DNA from: Bacteroides caecigallinarum
Lineage (GTDB): Bacteria; Bacteroidota; Bacteroidia; Bacteroidales; Bacteroidaceae
Direction of reading: 5' to 3'
Length of the DNA: 64,000 nt
Assembly (NCBI RefSeq): GCF_016901995.1
Contig: NZ_JACJLE010000003.1
Coordinates: 1-64,000 of the forward strand
In this document: one piece after another, positions 17,492 through 26,972 of the stretch
How positions within the stretch are numbered: the first letter of the stretch is position 1
How the letters are laid out: every line of letters starts with the position of its first letter
Translations under genes and position numbers: made by a program
The notes under the pieces: model-generated
Databases searched by the model: none
Told to the model about the DNA's origin: nothing
The model's input: the letters and a program-made list of their open reading frames with translations, nothing else

Positions 17492-18850
17492 ATGAAGACA
17501 AAAACTATTATTCCGGCTTTATCCCTTATGGCATTTTCCGGATTGGCTGCTCAGACTGCCGATGATGTGAAACTTAATATGCCGATAATACAGACAAAGT
17601 ATACTGCAGATCCGGCTCCAATGTTGTATAATGATACTGTCTTTCTGTATACTTCGCACGATGAGGATGATGCAGAAGGATTCAAAATGAAGGATTGGCT
17701 GCTTTACACGTCTACAGATATGGTGAACTGGCAGGACAGAGGGGCTGTTGCCTCACTTAAAAACTTTGAGTGGTATAAAGGTGATAATGGCGCATGGGCT
17801 GCATGTGTTGTTGGCAGAAACGGTAAGTGGTATATGTATTGTCCTATTCATGGTCACGGTATAGGTGTGCTGGTGGCAGATTCGCCATATGGCCCTTTCA
17901 AAGATCCTATAGGCAAGCCTTTGATTTGGCAGAAAGAACATTGGGATGATATAGACCCAACTGTCCTTGTTGATGATGATGGTCAGGCGTATATGTATTG
18001 GGGAAATCCAAATATCTATATGGTAAAACTGAATGAGGATATGATTTCATATTCGGGAAATATCGTTAAGATGCCACATATAGAAGATTATCAGGAAGGA
18101 CCTTGGTTCTATAAGCGTAACGGACACTATTATCTGGCTTTCGCTTCTACATGTTGTCCGGAAGGTATAGGATATGCCATGAGTGACAGTCCTACCGGAC
18201 CGTGGGAATATAAGGGACACATAATGGATCATACAGTACGTACAAGAGGTAATCACCCTGGAATAATTGATTATAAAGGACGGTCATATTGTTTTGGTCA
18301 GAACTATGATATATTCCGTCTTCAGACCAGCCGTCATGCAGAACGCCGTTCTGTATCACTTGCCGAAATGACATACAATTCTGATGGAACAATTCAGGAA
18401 CTTCCATATTTTCATGATTGTAATCTAAATCAGATAGAACCGTTTGATCCTTATCGTATGGTGGAAGCTGAAACGATGGCTTGGGGATATGGGTTGAAAA
18501 CTGTTCCGAAAAATAAACAGGCTGCCGATCATTGGAATCAGTTGGTTACGAATATTGATGATGGTGAATATCTTATGCTTCGTGGTGTTGATTTTGGCAA
18601 CGGCGCATCTTCTTTTTCAGTTTCCGCGTCATGTCATCTTTATGGTGGTAGTATTGAGATAAGGCTTGATGCTCCGGATGGTAAATGTATAGGGCATGTA
18701 GATATTATCAATTCTAAAACTGAATTCAAGACTTTCAAAACCAATGTAGAGGCAGAGGCCGGAATACACGATTTATACTTGGTTTTCCGTGGTTGTAAGA
18801 AACAGCAGAAAAACCTATTTATGCTGGATTTCTGGCGATTTGAACGTTAG
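17492..18850 (+). CDS. GH43-CBM6 arabinofuranosidase-like enzyme, second copy
   Basis: Protein of 452 residues with a signal peptide ending near GLAAQ. GH43 motifs parallel those of the copy at 11380: YTADPAPMLYNDTVFLYTS, DDIDPTVLVDDDGQAYMYWG and YQEGPWFYKRNGHYYL. A CBM6-like domain starts near residue 325 (MVEAETMAWGYGLK). It is the last gene of the operon; array B and a convergent methyltransferase gene follow. Duplication and divergence of this GH43-CBM6 type within one operon suggests activity on different arabinosyl substitutions. Confidence 0.87.
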   Translation: MKTKTIIPALSLMAFSGLAAQTADDVKLNMPIIQTKYTADPAPMLYNDTVFLYTSHDEDDAEGFKMKDWLLYTSTDMVNWQDRGAVASLKNFEWYKGDNGAWAACVVGRNGKWYMYCPIHGHGIGVLVADSPYGPFKDPIGKPLIWQKEHWDDIDPTVLVDDDGQAYMYWGNPNIYMVKLNEDMISYSGNIVKMPHIEDYQEGPWFYKRNGHYYLAFASTCCPEGIGYAMSDSPTGPWEYKGHIMDHTVRTRGNHPGIIDYKGRSYCFGQNYDIFRLQTSRHAERRSVSLAEMTYNSDGTIQELPYFHDCNLNQIEPFDPYRMVEAETMAWGYGLKTVPKNKQAADHWNQLVTNIDDGEYLMLRGVDFGNGASSFSVSASCHLYGGSIEIRLDAPDGKCIGHVDIINSKTEFKTFKTNVEAEAGIHDLYLVFRGCKKQQKNLFMLDFWRFER

Positions 18851-18901
18851 TTTGATGATGACAATAATGCTTGTTTTCCAACCACTCAAACATTCAAAAT
18901 A

Positions 18902-18950
18902 AAACGTGCGCACGTTTGAACTTAAATGTGCGCACGTTTTACTTAAAACG
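18902..18950. repeat. 22-bp-period palindrome array B (2 units plus a partial third)
   Basis: A perfect 16-bp palindrome AAACGTGCGCACGTTT starts at 18902 and AAATGTGCGCACGTTT starts at 18924, 22 bp apart. A partial third unit (AAACG) begins at 18946, again 22 bp on. The array lies between the stop of the GH43-CBM6 gene and the end of the convergent methyltransferase gene; no conventional terminator is seen there. The core is the same as in array C near 56.8 kb. Confidence 0.88.
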
Positions 18951-18987
18951 ACAGTTCATTTTTTTTAAACGTATCAACATGAAAAAA

Positions 18988-20190
18988 TTACCTGATGCTT
19001 TTGCATTTTATCAGTACTTTTTCTCCGTTGTTCAGTGTCGTGGCGAAGATGTATATTTGTCCTCCTTCTTTAATTTTTAGCTTCTTCCTGAGATCATCTA
19101 CAGTCGAAGGGAAATTCCTTATCGTTATGTTTGCATTTGCAATATTCTTCAGAAATGTCTTCAGGTCTTTTTTACTGAAAGAAGATGTCTCTATTACTTC
19201 GAATCTTCTTCCCGGAAAGTCTATCATTTCGTCTGACGTATAAAGGTGGCTGTTGATATGCAGCTTTCCCACTCCGTATCTTGATGATAAAAGTTTGAAT
19301 GGTCCGGCCTTTAGTATGGCAGCTCCCGGTTCGTACAGATATTTACCCGGTTTTTCCGCAAATATGGTTTTGGCGTTCTTTTCTTCCTCGAATGTGAAGC
19401 TGAAATGTTGGGATGTCGCATTGCTGGTAATCTGTTCGCAATTTATCATCGTTTCATCGTGTGAATCGTTTTCATGTAGTGACTCATTTTTGAGGACAAT
19501 TACAAGTTCCTTGCACTCGTTGTTCACAGATATAATATGTAGGCTGTCTGTAAATTTTAGTTCGGATAGTGCCGAATGTATGTCAAGCATAGGAGATAGC
19601 TTTACCATAACAGTCTTTCCTTTTTCAACCAGCGTATTTTCTATCTTGGTGATATCAGGTTCGCAATCTGTTATTGCCACAGTCTTTCCTCCGTGTTCGT
19701 TTCTTCTGGCAGGATCAAGGAAAATGCAGTCCACCGGTCGCATGTCTTTCAGATATTCTGTGCAATCGTCATTATGGATTTCAATATTGTCGGCTCCGAG
19801 TGTCTTGAAATTATGCTTGGCGATATTGCAAAGGTAGTCCATCCTTTCAACGTAATGAACCTTGTTGAAATTTCTTGAAATGAAATAACAGTCAACTCCA
19901 AGACCGGCAGTCAGATCGACCATTGTGTCTCCTTTTAATAATGTGGATTTATATCGGGCTGTGACTTCCGAAGAACATTGTTCCATTGAGAGATGCTTCG
20001 GGTAGATTATTTCATCATTTGCGGCCCATGATGGAATCTTCTTTTTGGCTATTTGCCATCCGGCTATTTGTACGATGGCTTCTTCTGAATCGATGTCCTG
20101 TTTTTTGTTTATTTTCAGCGCGAGCTGTCGGACATCATCGTTGCGATGGCTCAGTATGAAATCTATGGTTTCTTGTGATAATCTGTTCAT
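18988..20190 (-). CDS. SAM-dependent methyltransferase with THUMP-like C-terminus
   Basis: Cytoplasmic protein of 400 residues from ATG at 20190 (MNRLSQET). The open frame extends further upstream, but that part lies over the promoter region and is lysine-rich and unlike coding sequence. A Rossmann methyltransferase core begins at about residue 90 with VDLTAGLGVDCYF (SAM-binding), then VERMD and FLDPARR. A C-terminal THUMP-like segment (IRNFPSTVDDLRKKLKIKEGG) suggests an RNA substrate. The family is common and conserved in Bacteroidetes; the exact target is unknown to me. Confidence 0.8.
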   Translation of the reverse strand: MNRLSQETIDFILSHRNDDVRQLALKINKKQDIDSEEAIVQIAGWQIAKKKIPSWAANDEIIYPKHLSMEQCSSEVTARYKSTLLKGDTMVDLTAGLGVDCYFISRNFNKVHYVERMDYLCNIAKHNFKTLGADNIEIHNDDCTEYLKDMRPVDCIFLDPARRNEHGGKTVAITDCEPDITKIENTLVEKGKTVMVKLSPMLDIHSALSELKFTDSLHIISVNNECKELVIVLKNESLHENDSHDETMINCEQITSNATSQHFSFTFEEEKNAKTIFAEKPGKYLYEPGAAILKAGPFKLLSSRYGVGKLHINSHLYTSDEMIDFPGRRFEVIETSSFSKKDLKTFLKNIANANITIRNFPSTVDDLRKKLKIKEGGQIYIFATTLNNGEKVLIKCKSIR

Positions 20191-20216
20191 AAATATCCGC
20201 TTTTTGGTGGAGACGG

Positions 20217-20230
20217 CACAAAGATAGAAT
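20217..20230 (-). promoter_or_regulatory. Putative -7 element of the methyltransferase gene
   Basis: Minus-strand TATCTTTG lies about 30 bp before the ATG at 20190. It supports the shorter start, because the longer frame would begin upstream of the promoter. No clear -33 box is seen. Confidence 0.45.
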
Positions 20231-20396
20231 AATTGTTTTAATAATAAATCTCTGGCATTGACTAATAGATTCTTTTCCCTTATGTATAATTTAAAGAATA
20301 GCGTTCCTTTGTAATGAAGAGTATTTGATTTTGTCAAAATTGTTTTTTTTGACAAAATAATAAGTAGAAAAATTAGAAATAATGAATTATTATTTG

Positions 20397-20404
20397 TAAC
20401 TTTG
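20397..20404 (+). promoter_or_regulatory. Putative -7 element of the yceD-rpmF operon
   Basis: TAACTTTG followed by TCGCCC matches TAnnTTTG and would start a transcript near 20411, about 20 nt before the yceD start. A -33 TTTG is not evident. Confidence 0.5.
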
Positions 20405-20430
20405 TCGCCCGATTTATATGGTGTTGAGAC

Positions 20431-20991
20431 TTGGAAAGAATAGAATTATATGATATAGATTTAAAAAATCTGCGAGAAACATCAGCCGTTTATAACTATA
20501 GGGTTGGTGATGAATTTTTTAAATTGATTGAGGCTACAGGAATAGAAAAGGGTGATTTGGAAGTCTCTGTGACAGTGAAGAAAGGAATAGGGGCATTTAA
20601 ATTGAACTTTCATATTCAGGGATTTGTTATAGGTATATGCGACAGATGTCTCGATGAGGTTGAGGTGGATGTTGATACAGACAATGTACTGAACGTAAAA
20701 TTCGGAGAGGAGTTCTCTGATGACGAGGAAATTGTTGTAGTACCTGAAGCTGAAGGAAAAATAAACGTAGCCTGGTATATATACGAATTTGCATATCTTA
20801 GTCTTCCATATAGAATAGTGCACGAAGAAGGTGAGTGCAACGAACAGATGCAAGAGAAGTTGAATGACTTCATGAGATATGAAGGTGACAATGAGGCAAA
20901 TGCTGAAGAAGCAGAAGATGATGAGGCAGGCGGCGCTGATGAAATAGATCCTCGTTGGAACGCATTAAAGAAAATATTAAATAATAATTAA
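20431..20991 (+). CDS. yceD: YceD/DUF177 family protein
   Basis: Acidic cytoplasmic protein of 186 residues. The DUF177 core includes CDRCLDEVEVDVD and a C-terminal DPRW motif followed by LKKIL. This family is nearly always next to rpmF and is linked to 23S rRNA accumulation or ribosome assembly in other bacteria and plants. No in-frame ATG exists upstream within the transcript, and TTG at 20431 sits at the usual N-terminus (ELYDIDLKNLRE), so a TTG start is proposed. The gene for ribosomal protein L32 follows after 16 bp. Confidence 0.85.
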   Translation: MERIELYDIDLKNLRETSAVYNYRVGDEFFKLIEATGIEKGDLEVSVTVKKGIGAFKLNFHIQGFVIGICDRCLDEVEVDVDTDNVLNVKFGEEFSDDEEIVVVPEAEGKINVAWYIYEFAYLSLPYRIVHEEGECNEQMQEKLNDFMRYEGDNEANAEEAEDDEAGGADEIDPRWNALKKILNNN

Positions 20992-21007
20992 ATAAAGTTT
21001 TAGTAAA

Positions 21008-21193
21008 ATGGCACATCCTAAAAGAAGACAATCAAAAACGAGAACTGCTAAGAGAAGAACTCATGATAAAGCAGTTGCTCCTACTTTAGCTATTTGCCCA
21101 AACTGCGGTGAATGGCATGTGTATCACACAGTTTGTGGAGCTTGTGGTTATTACAGAGGTAAATTAGCGATTGAAAAAGAAGCTGCTCTATAA
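21008..21193 (+). CDS. rpmF: 50S ribosomal protein L32
   Basis: Basic 61-residue protein with the L32 N-terminus MAHPKRRQSKTRTAKRR and a zinc ribbon formed by CPNC and CGAC. Length and motifs are typical. It lies in the common order yceD-rpmF-fabH. Confidence 0.97.
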   Translation: MAHPKRRQSKTRTAKRRTHDKAVAPTLAICPNCGEWHVYHTVCGACGYYRGKLAIEKEAAL

Positions 21194-21234
21194 TTAATAC
21201 GGAGCTTTGTCATGAACAGTTTATGTTCTTGAGG

Positions 21235-21274
21235 AAATAAAGCCGGAGGGCTTCGGCTCTTCGGCTTTATTTTT
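21235..21274 (+). terminator. Intrinsic terminator after rpmF
   Basis: AAATAAAGCCG pairs with CGGCTTTATTT around a GC-rich loop and is followed by further T residues. It may be partly read through, since fabH starts 25 bp later. Confidence 0.7.
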
Positions 21275-21299
21275 AGGATTCAAACTAAAATTTGAAATA

Positions 21300-22301
21300 A
21301 TGGAAAAAATAAATGCGGTAATAACAGGTGTTGGCGGGTATGTACCTGACTATGTACTTACAAACGAAGAACTGTCAAGAATGGTTGACACTAATGACGA
21401 GTGGATTATGACTCGTATTGGCGTTAAGGAAAGACGTATTCTTAACGAAGAAGGTTTGGGTACATCATATATGGCGCGTAAAGCTGCAAAACAGCTTATG
21501 CAGAAAACAAATTCGGACCCTGACTCTATAGATTGTGTTATAGTTGCAACAACTACTCCTGACTATCATTTCCCTTCTACAGCATCTATATTGTGCGATA
21601 AGCTGGGACTTAAAAATGCATACGCATTCGATTTGCAGGCAGCATGTAGCGGTTTCCTTTATGCTATGGAAACAGCAGCAAGTATGATACAGTCGGGAAG
21701 ACATAAAAAGATAATTATTGTAGGTGCAGACAAGATGTCATCTATGGTTAATTATTCAGACCGTGCCACATGTCCTATTTTCGGTGACGGAGCTGCAGCT
21801 TGCATGGTTGAAGCTACAACTGAGGATTATGGTATTATGGATTCTATATTACGTACAGACGGTAAGGGACTTCCATTCCTTCACATGAAGGCCGGTGGTT
21901 CTGTATGTCCTCCTTCTTATTTTACAATAGACAACAAGATGCATTATTTGTATCAGGAAGGTAGAACTGTATTCAAATATGCAGTATCAAATATGTCTGA
22001 CGTTACAGAACAGATTGCAATGCGTAATGGCTTGAACAAGGATAATATCGACTGGATTGTTCCTCATCAGGCTAATCTCAGAATCATTGACGCTGTTGCT
22101 TCAAGACTAAGTGTACCTATCGAGAAAGTGATGCTGAACATTCAGCATTTCGGTAATACAAGTGCCGGAACATTGCCTTTGTGCTTATGGGATTATGAAA
22201 AGAAACTCAAGAAAGGCGATAACCTGATCTTCACTGCATTTGGTGCCGGATTTACTTGGGGTGCTGCTTATGTTAAGTGGGGTTATGACGGAAACAAGTA
22301 A
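21300..22301 (+). CDS. fabH: 3-oxoacyl-ACP synthase III (KAS III)
   Basis: Starts fatty acid synthesis by condensing acetyl-CoA with malonyl-ACP in the cytoplasm. The 333-residue protein has the Cys-His-Asn triad: C116 in LQAACSGF, H256 in WIVPHQAN and N286 in HFGNTSAG. The N-terminus [15 protein letters not shown] is typical. It follows rpmF as in many bacteria and precedes era. Confidence 0.95.
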   Translation: MEKINAVITGVGGYVPDYVLTNEELSRMVDTNDEWIMTRIGVKERRILNEEGLGTSYMARKAAKQLMQKTNSDPDSIDCVIVATTTPDYHFPSTASILCDKLGLKNAYAFDLQAACSGFLYAMETAASMIQSGRHKKIIIVGADKMSSMVNYSDRATCPIFGDGAAACMVEATTEDYGIMDSILRTDGKGLPFLHMKAGGSVCPPSYFTIDNKMHYLYQEGRTVFKYAVSNMSDVTEQIAMRNGLNKDNIDWIVPHQANLRIIDAVASRLSVPIEKVMLNIQHFGNTSAGTLPLCLWDYEKKLKKGDNLIFTAFGAGFTWGAAYVKWGYDGNK

Positions 22302-22337
22302 TATTTGAAATATATTCATTAACAAATATACAAAAAG

Positions 22338-22364
22338 ACGCATCCCTGTCAGATGCGTTTTTTT
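22338..22364 (+). terminator. Intrinsic terminator after fabH
   Basis: ACGCATC pairs with GATGCGT around a 7-nt loop, followed by a run of seven T. Placed 20 bp before the era start, it separates fabH from era at least in part. Confidence 0.8.
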
Positions 22365-22385
22365 GTATTCATGAGGTAATTTTTT

Positions 22386-23267
22386 ATGCATAAAGCCGGA
22401 TTTGTAAACATTGTAGGAAACCCGAATGTAGGAAAATCTACATTGATGAATTTGCTGGTGGGCGAAAGAATATCCATCGCAACATTCAAGGCACAGACCA
22501 CTCGTCATCGTATTATGGGAATACTTAATACTGATGATATGCAGATTGTATTTTCGGATACTCCTGGGGTATTGAAACCTAACTACAAGCTTCAGGAATC
22601 AATGCTTAACTTCTCGCAGTCGGCACTGGTTGATGCCGATGTTTTGCTATATGTTACAGATACAGTGGAAAAACCGGACAAGAACACTGAATTTATGGAG
22701 AAGGTGCGAAACATGAATGTTCCGGTTTTGTTGCTTATAAACAAGATAGACCTCATAAACCAAGATATTCTGGTCAAACTTGTCGAGGAATGGCATGAGA
22801 TGTTGCCAAATGCCGAAATAATCCCTATTTCAGCCATGGCAAAGTTTAATGTCGATGTAGTGATGAAACGAATTAAGGATCTTCTTCCGGATTCTCCTCC
22901 TTATTTCGGCAAGGATCAGCTGACCGACAAGCCGGCACGTTTCTTCGTGACGGAGATAATAAGAGAGAAAATCCTTTTGTATTATGACAAGGAAATCCCG
23001 TATTCTGTAGAGGTGGTGGTGGAAACCTTCAAGGAGGATGCCAAAAGCATACATATCAACGCTGTGATATACGTGGAACGCGAGTCTCAGAAAGGTATTA
23101 TTATCGGTCGTCAGGGAAGGGCTCTCAAGAAAGTGGCTTCGGAAGCCAGAAAGGCTTTGGAGCAGTTCTTCAGAAAATCAATCTATCTTGAAACTTTCGT
23201 AAAGGTAGATAAGGACTGGAGAAGTTCCGACAAGGAATTGAAGAATTTTGGTTATCAATTAGATTAA
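22386..23267 (+). CDS. era: GTPase Era
   Basis: Essential GTPase for 30S ribosome assembly, 293 residues. G motifs are GNPNVGKST (G1), DTPG (G3) and NKID (G4), and the C-terminal KH domain includes GIIIGRQGRALKKV. Length fits the family. The gene for Der follows after 34 bp. Confidence 0.96.
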   Translation: MHKAGFVNIVGNPNVGKSTLMNLLVGERISIATFKAQTTRHRIMGILNTDDMQIVFSDTPGVLKPNYKLQESMLNFSQSALVDADVLLYVTDTVEKPDKNTEFMEKVRNMNVPVLLLINKIDLINQDILVKLVEEWHEMLPNAEIIPISAMAKFNVDVVMKRIKDLLPDSPPYFGKDQLTDKPARFFVTEIIREKILLYYDKEIPYSVEVVVETFKEDAKSIHINAVIYVERESQKGIIIGRQGRALKKVASEARKALEQFFRKSIYLETFVKVDKDWRSSDKELKNFGYQLD

Positions 23268-23301
23268 TCACCGGCTGAGATAGCCGTAAATAATTATAAG
23301 T

Positions 23302-24615
23302 ATGGGTAATTTAGTAGCTATTGTTGGACGTCCAAATGTAGGAAAGTCAACGTTATTTAATCGTCTGACAAAGACTCGTCAGGCAATTGTGAATGAACAG
23401 GCCGGAACTACTCGTGACCGTCAGTATGGAAAATCTGAATGGTTAGGAAAGGAATTTTCTATTGTAGATACCGGTGGATGGGTTGTAAACTCGGATGATA
23501 TTTTTGAGGAAGAAATTCGCAAGCAGGTTCTTCTGGCTGTGGATGAGGCGGATGTGATTTTGTTTGTGGTTGATATAATGAATGGTGTTACGGATTTGGA
23601 TATGGAGGTATCCGATATTCTGCGACGCTCTAAGAAACCGATAATTGTCGTTGCCAATAAAACTGACAATAACGACTTGCAATATAATGCAGCTGAATTC
23701 TATTCATTAGGATTGGGTGATCCTTACTGTATTTCTGCAATCAGTGGAAGCGGAACGGGAGATTTGCTCGACCTTATCGTATCGAAATTCAAGAAGGAAG
23801 CGGACGAGACTTATGATGAGGATATTCCAAGATTTGCCATTGTGGGCAGACCGAATGCCGGAAAGTCTTCAATAGTAAACGCTTTTATCGGAGAGGATAG
23901 AAATATTGTGACCGAAATAGCTGGTACTACACGTGACTCGATATACACAAGATATGACAAGTTCGGTTTCGATTTTTATCTTGTTGACACAGCAGGTATA
24001 AGAAAGAAAAATAAGATCAGTGAAGATCTTGAATATTATTCTGTAGTACGTTCTATACGTTCTATCGAAAGTTCGGATGTGTGTATCCTTATGCTTGACG
24101 CAACAAGAGGAATTGAAGGTCAGGATCTGAATATATTCAGCCTGATACAGCGAAACCAGAAAGGACTTGTTGTGGTTGTCAATAAATGGGACCTTGTAGA
24201 GGAAAAGACCGTAAAGGTTATGAAAAACTATGAGGATGCAATCCGTAACAGATTTGCTCCTTTCACTGATTTCCCGATAATATTTGCTTCGGCATTGACA
24301 AAACAACGTATTCTGAAAGTGTTGGAGGCTGCCAAGGAAGTCTATATGTCAAGAACTACAAGAATACCAACAGCACGACTCAACGAGGAACTGTTGCCGC
24401 TGATAGAGGCTTATCCGCCACCATCAAACAAAGGCAAGTATATAAAGATAAAATATATCACTCAGTTGCCTAACACTCAGGTTCCGTCGTTTGTGTTCTT
24501 TGCAAATCTGCCTCAGTATGTCAAGGAACCATACAAGCGTTTCCTTGAGAACAAGATGAGGGAGCGTTGGAACTTATGCGGAACGCCGATAAACATTTTT
24601 ATCAGACAGAAGTAA
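23302..24615 (+). CDS. der: GTPase Der (EngA)
   Basis: Double-domain GTPase of 437 residues needed for 50S subunit assembly. The first G domain starts with GRPNVGKST near residue 9 and the second with GRPNAGKSS near residue 183; NKTD and NKWD are the two G4 motifs. A KH-like C-terminal domain ends with [11 protein letters not shown], typical of the family. Confidence 0.97.
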   Translation: MGNLVAIVGRPNVGKSTLFNRLTKTRQAIVNEQAGTTRDRQYGKSEWLGKEFSIVDTGGWVVNSDDIFEEEIRKQVLLAVDEADVILFVVDIMNGVTDLDMEVSDILRRSKKPIIVVANKTDNNDLQYNAAEFYSLGLGDPYCISAISGSGTGDLLDLIVSKFKKEADETYDEDIPRFAIVGRPNAGKSSIVNAFIGEDRNIVTEIAGTTRDSIYTRYDKFGFDFYLVDTAGIRKKNKISEDLEYYSVVRSIRSIESSDVCILMLDATRGIEGQDLNIFSLIQRNQKGLVVVVNKWDLVEEKTVKVMKNYEDAIRNRFAPFTDFPIIFASALTKQRILKVLEAAKEVYMSRTTRIPTARLNEELLPLIEAYPPPSNKGKYIKIKYITQLPNTQVPSFVFFANLPQYVKEPYKRFLENKMRERWNLCGTPINIFIRQK

Positions 24616-24643
24616 TTTTAGTATTTTGACAATAATCACAATT

Positions 24644-24684
24644 GCCCGGGTATTTGAAGATTTATTCTTATACCCGGGCTTTTT
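24644..24684 (+). terminator. Intrinsic terminator after der
   Basis: A perfect 10-bp stem GCCCGGGTAT/ATACCCGGGC with a 16-nt loop is followed by five T. Confidence 0.85.
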
Positions 24685-24761
24685 GTGAATTTATGCTTGT
24701 AACATGATGTCCAGTTGTTATAAAAATGAAATGACTAATTGATTTTTGCGAAACTTTTACG

Positions 24762-24769
24762 TAAGTTTG
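24762..24769 (+). promoter_or_regulatory. Putative -7 element for the GT2-radC pair
   Basis: TAAGTTTG lies 22 bp before the ATG at 24792. A TTTG at 24745 is too close to serve as a standard -33 box. Confidence 0.4.
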
Positions 24770-24791
24770 CAAATAACTCATTTTTTAGATT

Positions 24792-25862
24792 ATGCGATAT
24801 TCAGTTATAGTACCGGTATATAATCGTCCAGACGAGGTGGATGAACTGCTTCAGAGTCTTATGCAGCAGACTTATACCGACTTTGAAGTAATTATAGTGG
24901 AAGACGGATCTGCTGTCCCTTGTAAGGATGTGGTTGACAAATATGCCGCATCTATGGATATCAGATATTACCTGAAGCCGAATTCCGGTCCCGGAAAGTC
25001 CAGAAACTACGGCGCGGAAAGAAGTCACGGCGAGTATCTTATAATCCTTGATTCTGACTGTATCCTTCCTCCTGATTATTTTAAAGCGGTGGAAGAAGAG
25101 CTGAGAAACGAGCCCGCCGATGCTTTTGGAGGTCCTGACCGTGCGCACGAATCGTTTACAGACACCCAGAAGGCAATAAACTATTCAATGACATCATTCT
25201 TCACTACCGGTGGAATTCGCGGCGGAAAAAAGAAGATGGACAAGTTTTATCCGCGTAGCTTCAATATGGGAATCCGTGCTGACGTATATAAGGCTTTGGG
25301 AGGATTTTCCGACATGCGTTTTGGTGAAGATATAGATTTCAGCATACGTATTTTCAAGGGAGGATATACCTGTCGTCTGTTCCCCGGAGCATGGGTTTGG
25401 CACAAGCGCAGAACGGATATGAGAAAATTTTTCAAGCAGGTTCACAATTCCGGAATAGCCCGTATAAACCTTTATAAGAAATACCCGGAATCACTAAAGC
25501 TGGTGCACATGTTGCCTGCAGTCTTTACAGTAGGGGTCGTTTTTCTGGTTCTTGTAATATTGGGAGGTATTTATTTGTTGTCGTTGGCATCCTATACCCC
25601 CGATCCCGGCAGTCATGATTTATTGCATTCATGGGGTAAATGGCTTGTAGTGGCCGGAGTGTCGCCGTTATTGCTTTTTTCGTTACTTATATTTATCGAT
25701 TCGTCTGTGCAGAACAGAAGTTTGAAAATCGGTACAATTTCCATACTCTCATCGTTTATCCAACTAACCGGATATGGAAGCGGATTTCTGATTGCATGGT
25801 GGAAACGCTGTGTGAAAGGAAAGGATTCGTTCTCTGCATTCGAAAAGACTTTCTATAAATGA
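24792..25862 (+). CDS. Glycosyltransferase family 2, membrane-anchored
   Basis: Protein of 356 residues. The N-terminal GT-A domain has YSVIVPVYNRPDEV, the metal-binding ILDSD and FGGPDRAHESF, and FGEDIDFSIR near residue 180. About three hydrophobic segments follow (near residues 240-265, 285-305 and 315-335), placing it in the inner membrane. Sugar donor and acceptor cannot be inferred. It overlaps radC by 4 nt (ATGA), so the two are probably translated together, but no functional link is known to me. Confidence 0.85.
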   Translation: MRYSVIVPVYNRPDEVDELLQSLMQQTYTDFEVIIVEDGSAVPCKDVVDKYAASMDIRYYLKPNSGPGKSRNYGAERSHGEYLIILDSDCILPPDYFKAVEEELRNEPADAFGGPDRAHESFTDTQKAINYSMTSFFTTGGIRGGKKKMDKFYPRSFNMGIRADVYKALGGFSDMRFGEDIDFSIRIFKGGYTCRLFPGAWVWHKRRTDMRKFFKQVHNSGIARINLYKKYPESLKLVHMLPAVFTVGVVFLVLVILGGIYLLSLASYTPDPGSHDLLHSWGKWLVVAGVSPLLLFSLLIFIDSSVQNRSLKIGTISILSSFIQLTGYGSGFLIAWWKRCVKGKDSFSAFEKTFYK

Positions 25863-26548
25863 CAGACAGACTATCTATAAACCAATGGGCAGAAGAAGAC
25901 CGTCCGCGCGAAAAAATGATGATGCACGGTGCCTCTTCACTCTCGAATGCCGAGTTGCTTGCCATTCTCATAGGTTCCGGCAATACAGACGAATCGGCAG
26001 TGGAGCTCATGCGAAAGGTCCTGGACAAATATAATAACAGTCTTAGCGCACTGGGCAAATGTTCTGTATCGGATTTGTGTAAGTTCAAGGGGATAGGGCC
26101 TGCCAAAGCCATAACAATCCTTGCCGCATCCGAGCTTGGCAAGCGGCGTAAGGACGAGAAGCAGGAAGAAAGAAAGCCTATACGCTCGTCGGAAGATATA
26201 TACTCCTATTTCCATCCTATAATGTGCGACTTGCCGATAGAGGAATGTTGGGTGATGTTCCTTAACCAGGCATCTAAAGTGATAGATATCACCCGTATAA
26301 GTCAGGGAGGTTTGGCCTCTACCCAGGTCGATGTGCGTGTTATTTTGCGTGAGGCACTTCTGAAACGCGCAACTTCCATGATACTCACCCACAATCATCC
26401 GTCGGGTAATGTCCGTCCTAGTACGGATGACGACAGGCTAACACAGGCATTGTTTCAGGCATCCAAGGTGATGAACATCCGTATGCTCGATCATGTGATA
26501 GTGGCCGACGGAGCCTACTACAGCTATGCGGATGAAGGCAGATTATGA
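25859..26548 (+). CDS. radC: RadC/JAB-domain protein
   Basis: Protein of 229 residues in the RadC family. An N-terminal helix-hairpin-helix region (FKGIGPAKAITILAA) precedes a JAMM-type metalloprotease fold with THNHPSG and downstream Asp residues (RPSTDDDRL). The family was once thought to act in DNA repair, but its cellular role is unresolved. The start overlaps the upstream GT2 stop. Confidence 0.92.
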   Translation: MTDRLSINQWAEEDRPREKMMMHGASSLSNAELLAILIGSGNTDESAVELMRKVLDKYNNSLSALGKCSVSDLCKFKGIGPAKAITILAASELGKRRKDEKQEERKPIRSSEDIYSYFHPIMCDLPIEECWVMFLNQASKVIDITRISQGGLASTQVDVRVILREALLKRATSMILTHNHPSGNVRPSTDDDRLTQALFQASKVMNIRMLDHVIVADGAYYSYADEGRL

Positions 26549-26564
26549 TGGAAATAAAGATTTA

Positions 26565-26596
26565 TTTGTTTCTGCGCATCTCTTTGCGTATATTTG
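26565..26596 (+). promoter_or_regulatory. Promoter of the sufT-like gene
   Basis: TTTG at 26565-26568 and TATATTTG at 26589-26596 with a 20-bp spacer form one of the best Bacteroidetes-consensus promoters in the window. Confidence 0.65.
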
Positions 26597-26624
26597 CACT
26601 GTAAATATTATTTGATTTAAATAT

Positions 26625-26945
26625 ATGAATAGCGAAGAAAAACTCAAAATAGAAGAGAGGATAATTGATATGTTGAAAACTGTATATGACCCTGAAATCC
26701 CGGTAAATGTTTACGATTTGGGGCTTATATACAAGATAGACCTTCAGGAAAACGGCGAGCTGACCATTGATATGACTCTTACCGCACCAAACTGTCCTGC
26801 AGCTGATTTCATAATGGAGGACGTAAGGCAGAAGATAGAGTCGGTTGACGGAGTAACATCAGCCCAGGTAAATCTGGTGTTCGAGCCTGAATGGGACAAG
26901 GACATGATGACTGAAGAAGCCAAATTGGAATTGGGCTTCATGTAA
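26625..26945 (+). CDS. MIP18/SufT-like iron-sulfur cluster assembly protein (DUF59)
   Basis: Small cytoplasmic protein of 106 residues with the DUF59 motifs DPEIPVNVYDLGLIY and TAPNCPAAD, the latter holding the conserved Cys. Related proteins (SufT, Cia2/MIP18) help mature Fe-S proteins. It stands alone here; sufE lies 18 kb away and no suf operon is present. Confidence 0.9.
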   Translation: MNSEEKLKIEERIIDMLKTVYDPEIPVNVYDLGLIYKIDLQENGELTIDMTLTAPNCPAADFIMEDVRQKIESVDGVTSAQVNLVFEPEWDKDMMTEEAKLELGFM

Positions 26946-26972
26946 TTATATAAACTATAAAAGGGTATAACT

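Noticed and set aside
18871-19080. 69-residue plus-strand frame through array B
   Set aside because: It crosses the palindromic array and overlaps the methyltransferase gene antisense; no family features.
20191-20355. N-terminal extension of the methyltransferase frame
   Set aside because: It covers a promoter-like element, and the family N-terminus fits the ATG at 20190.
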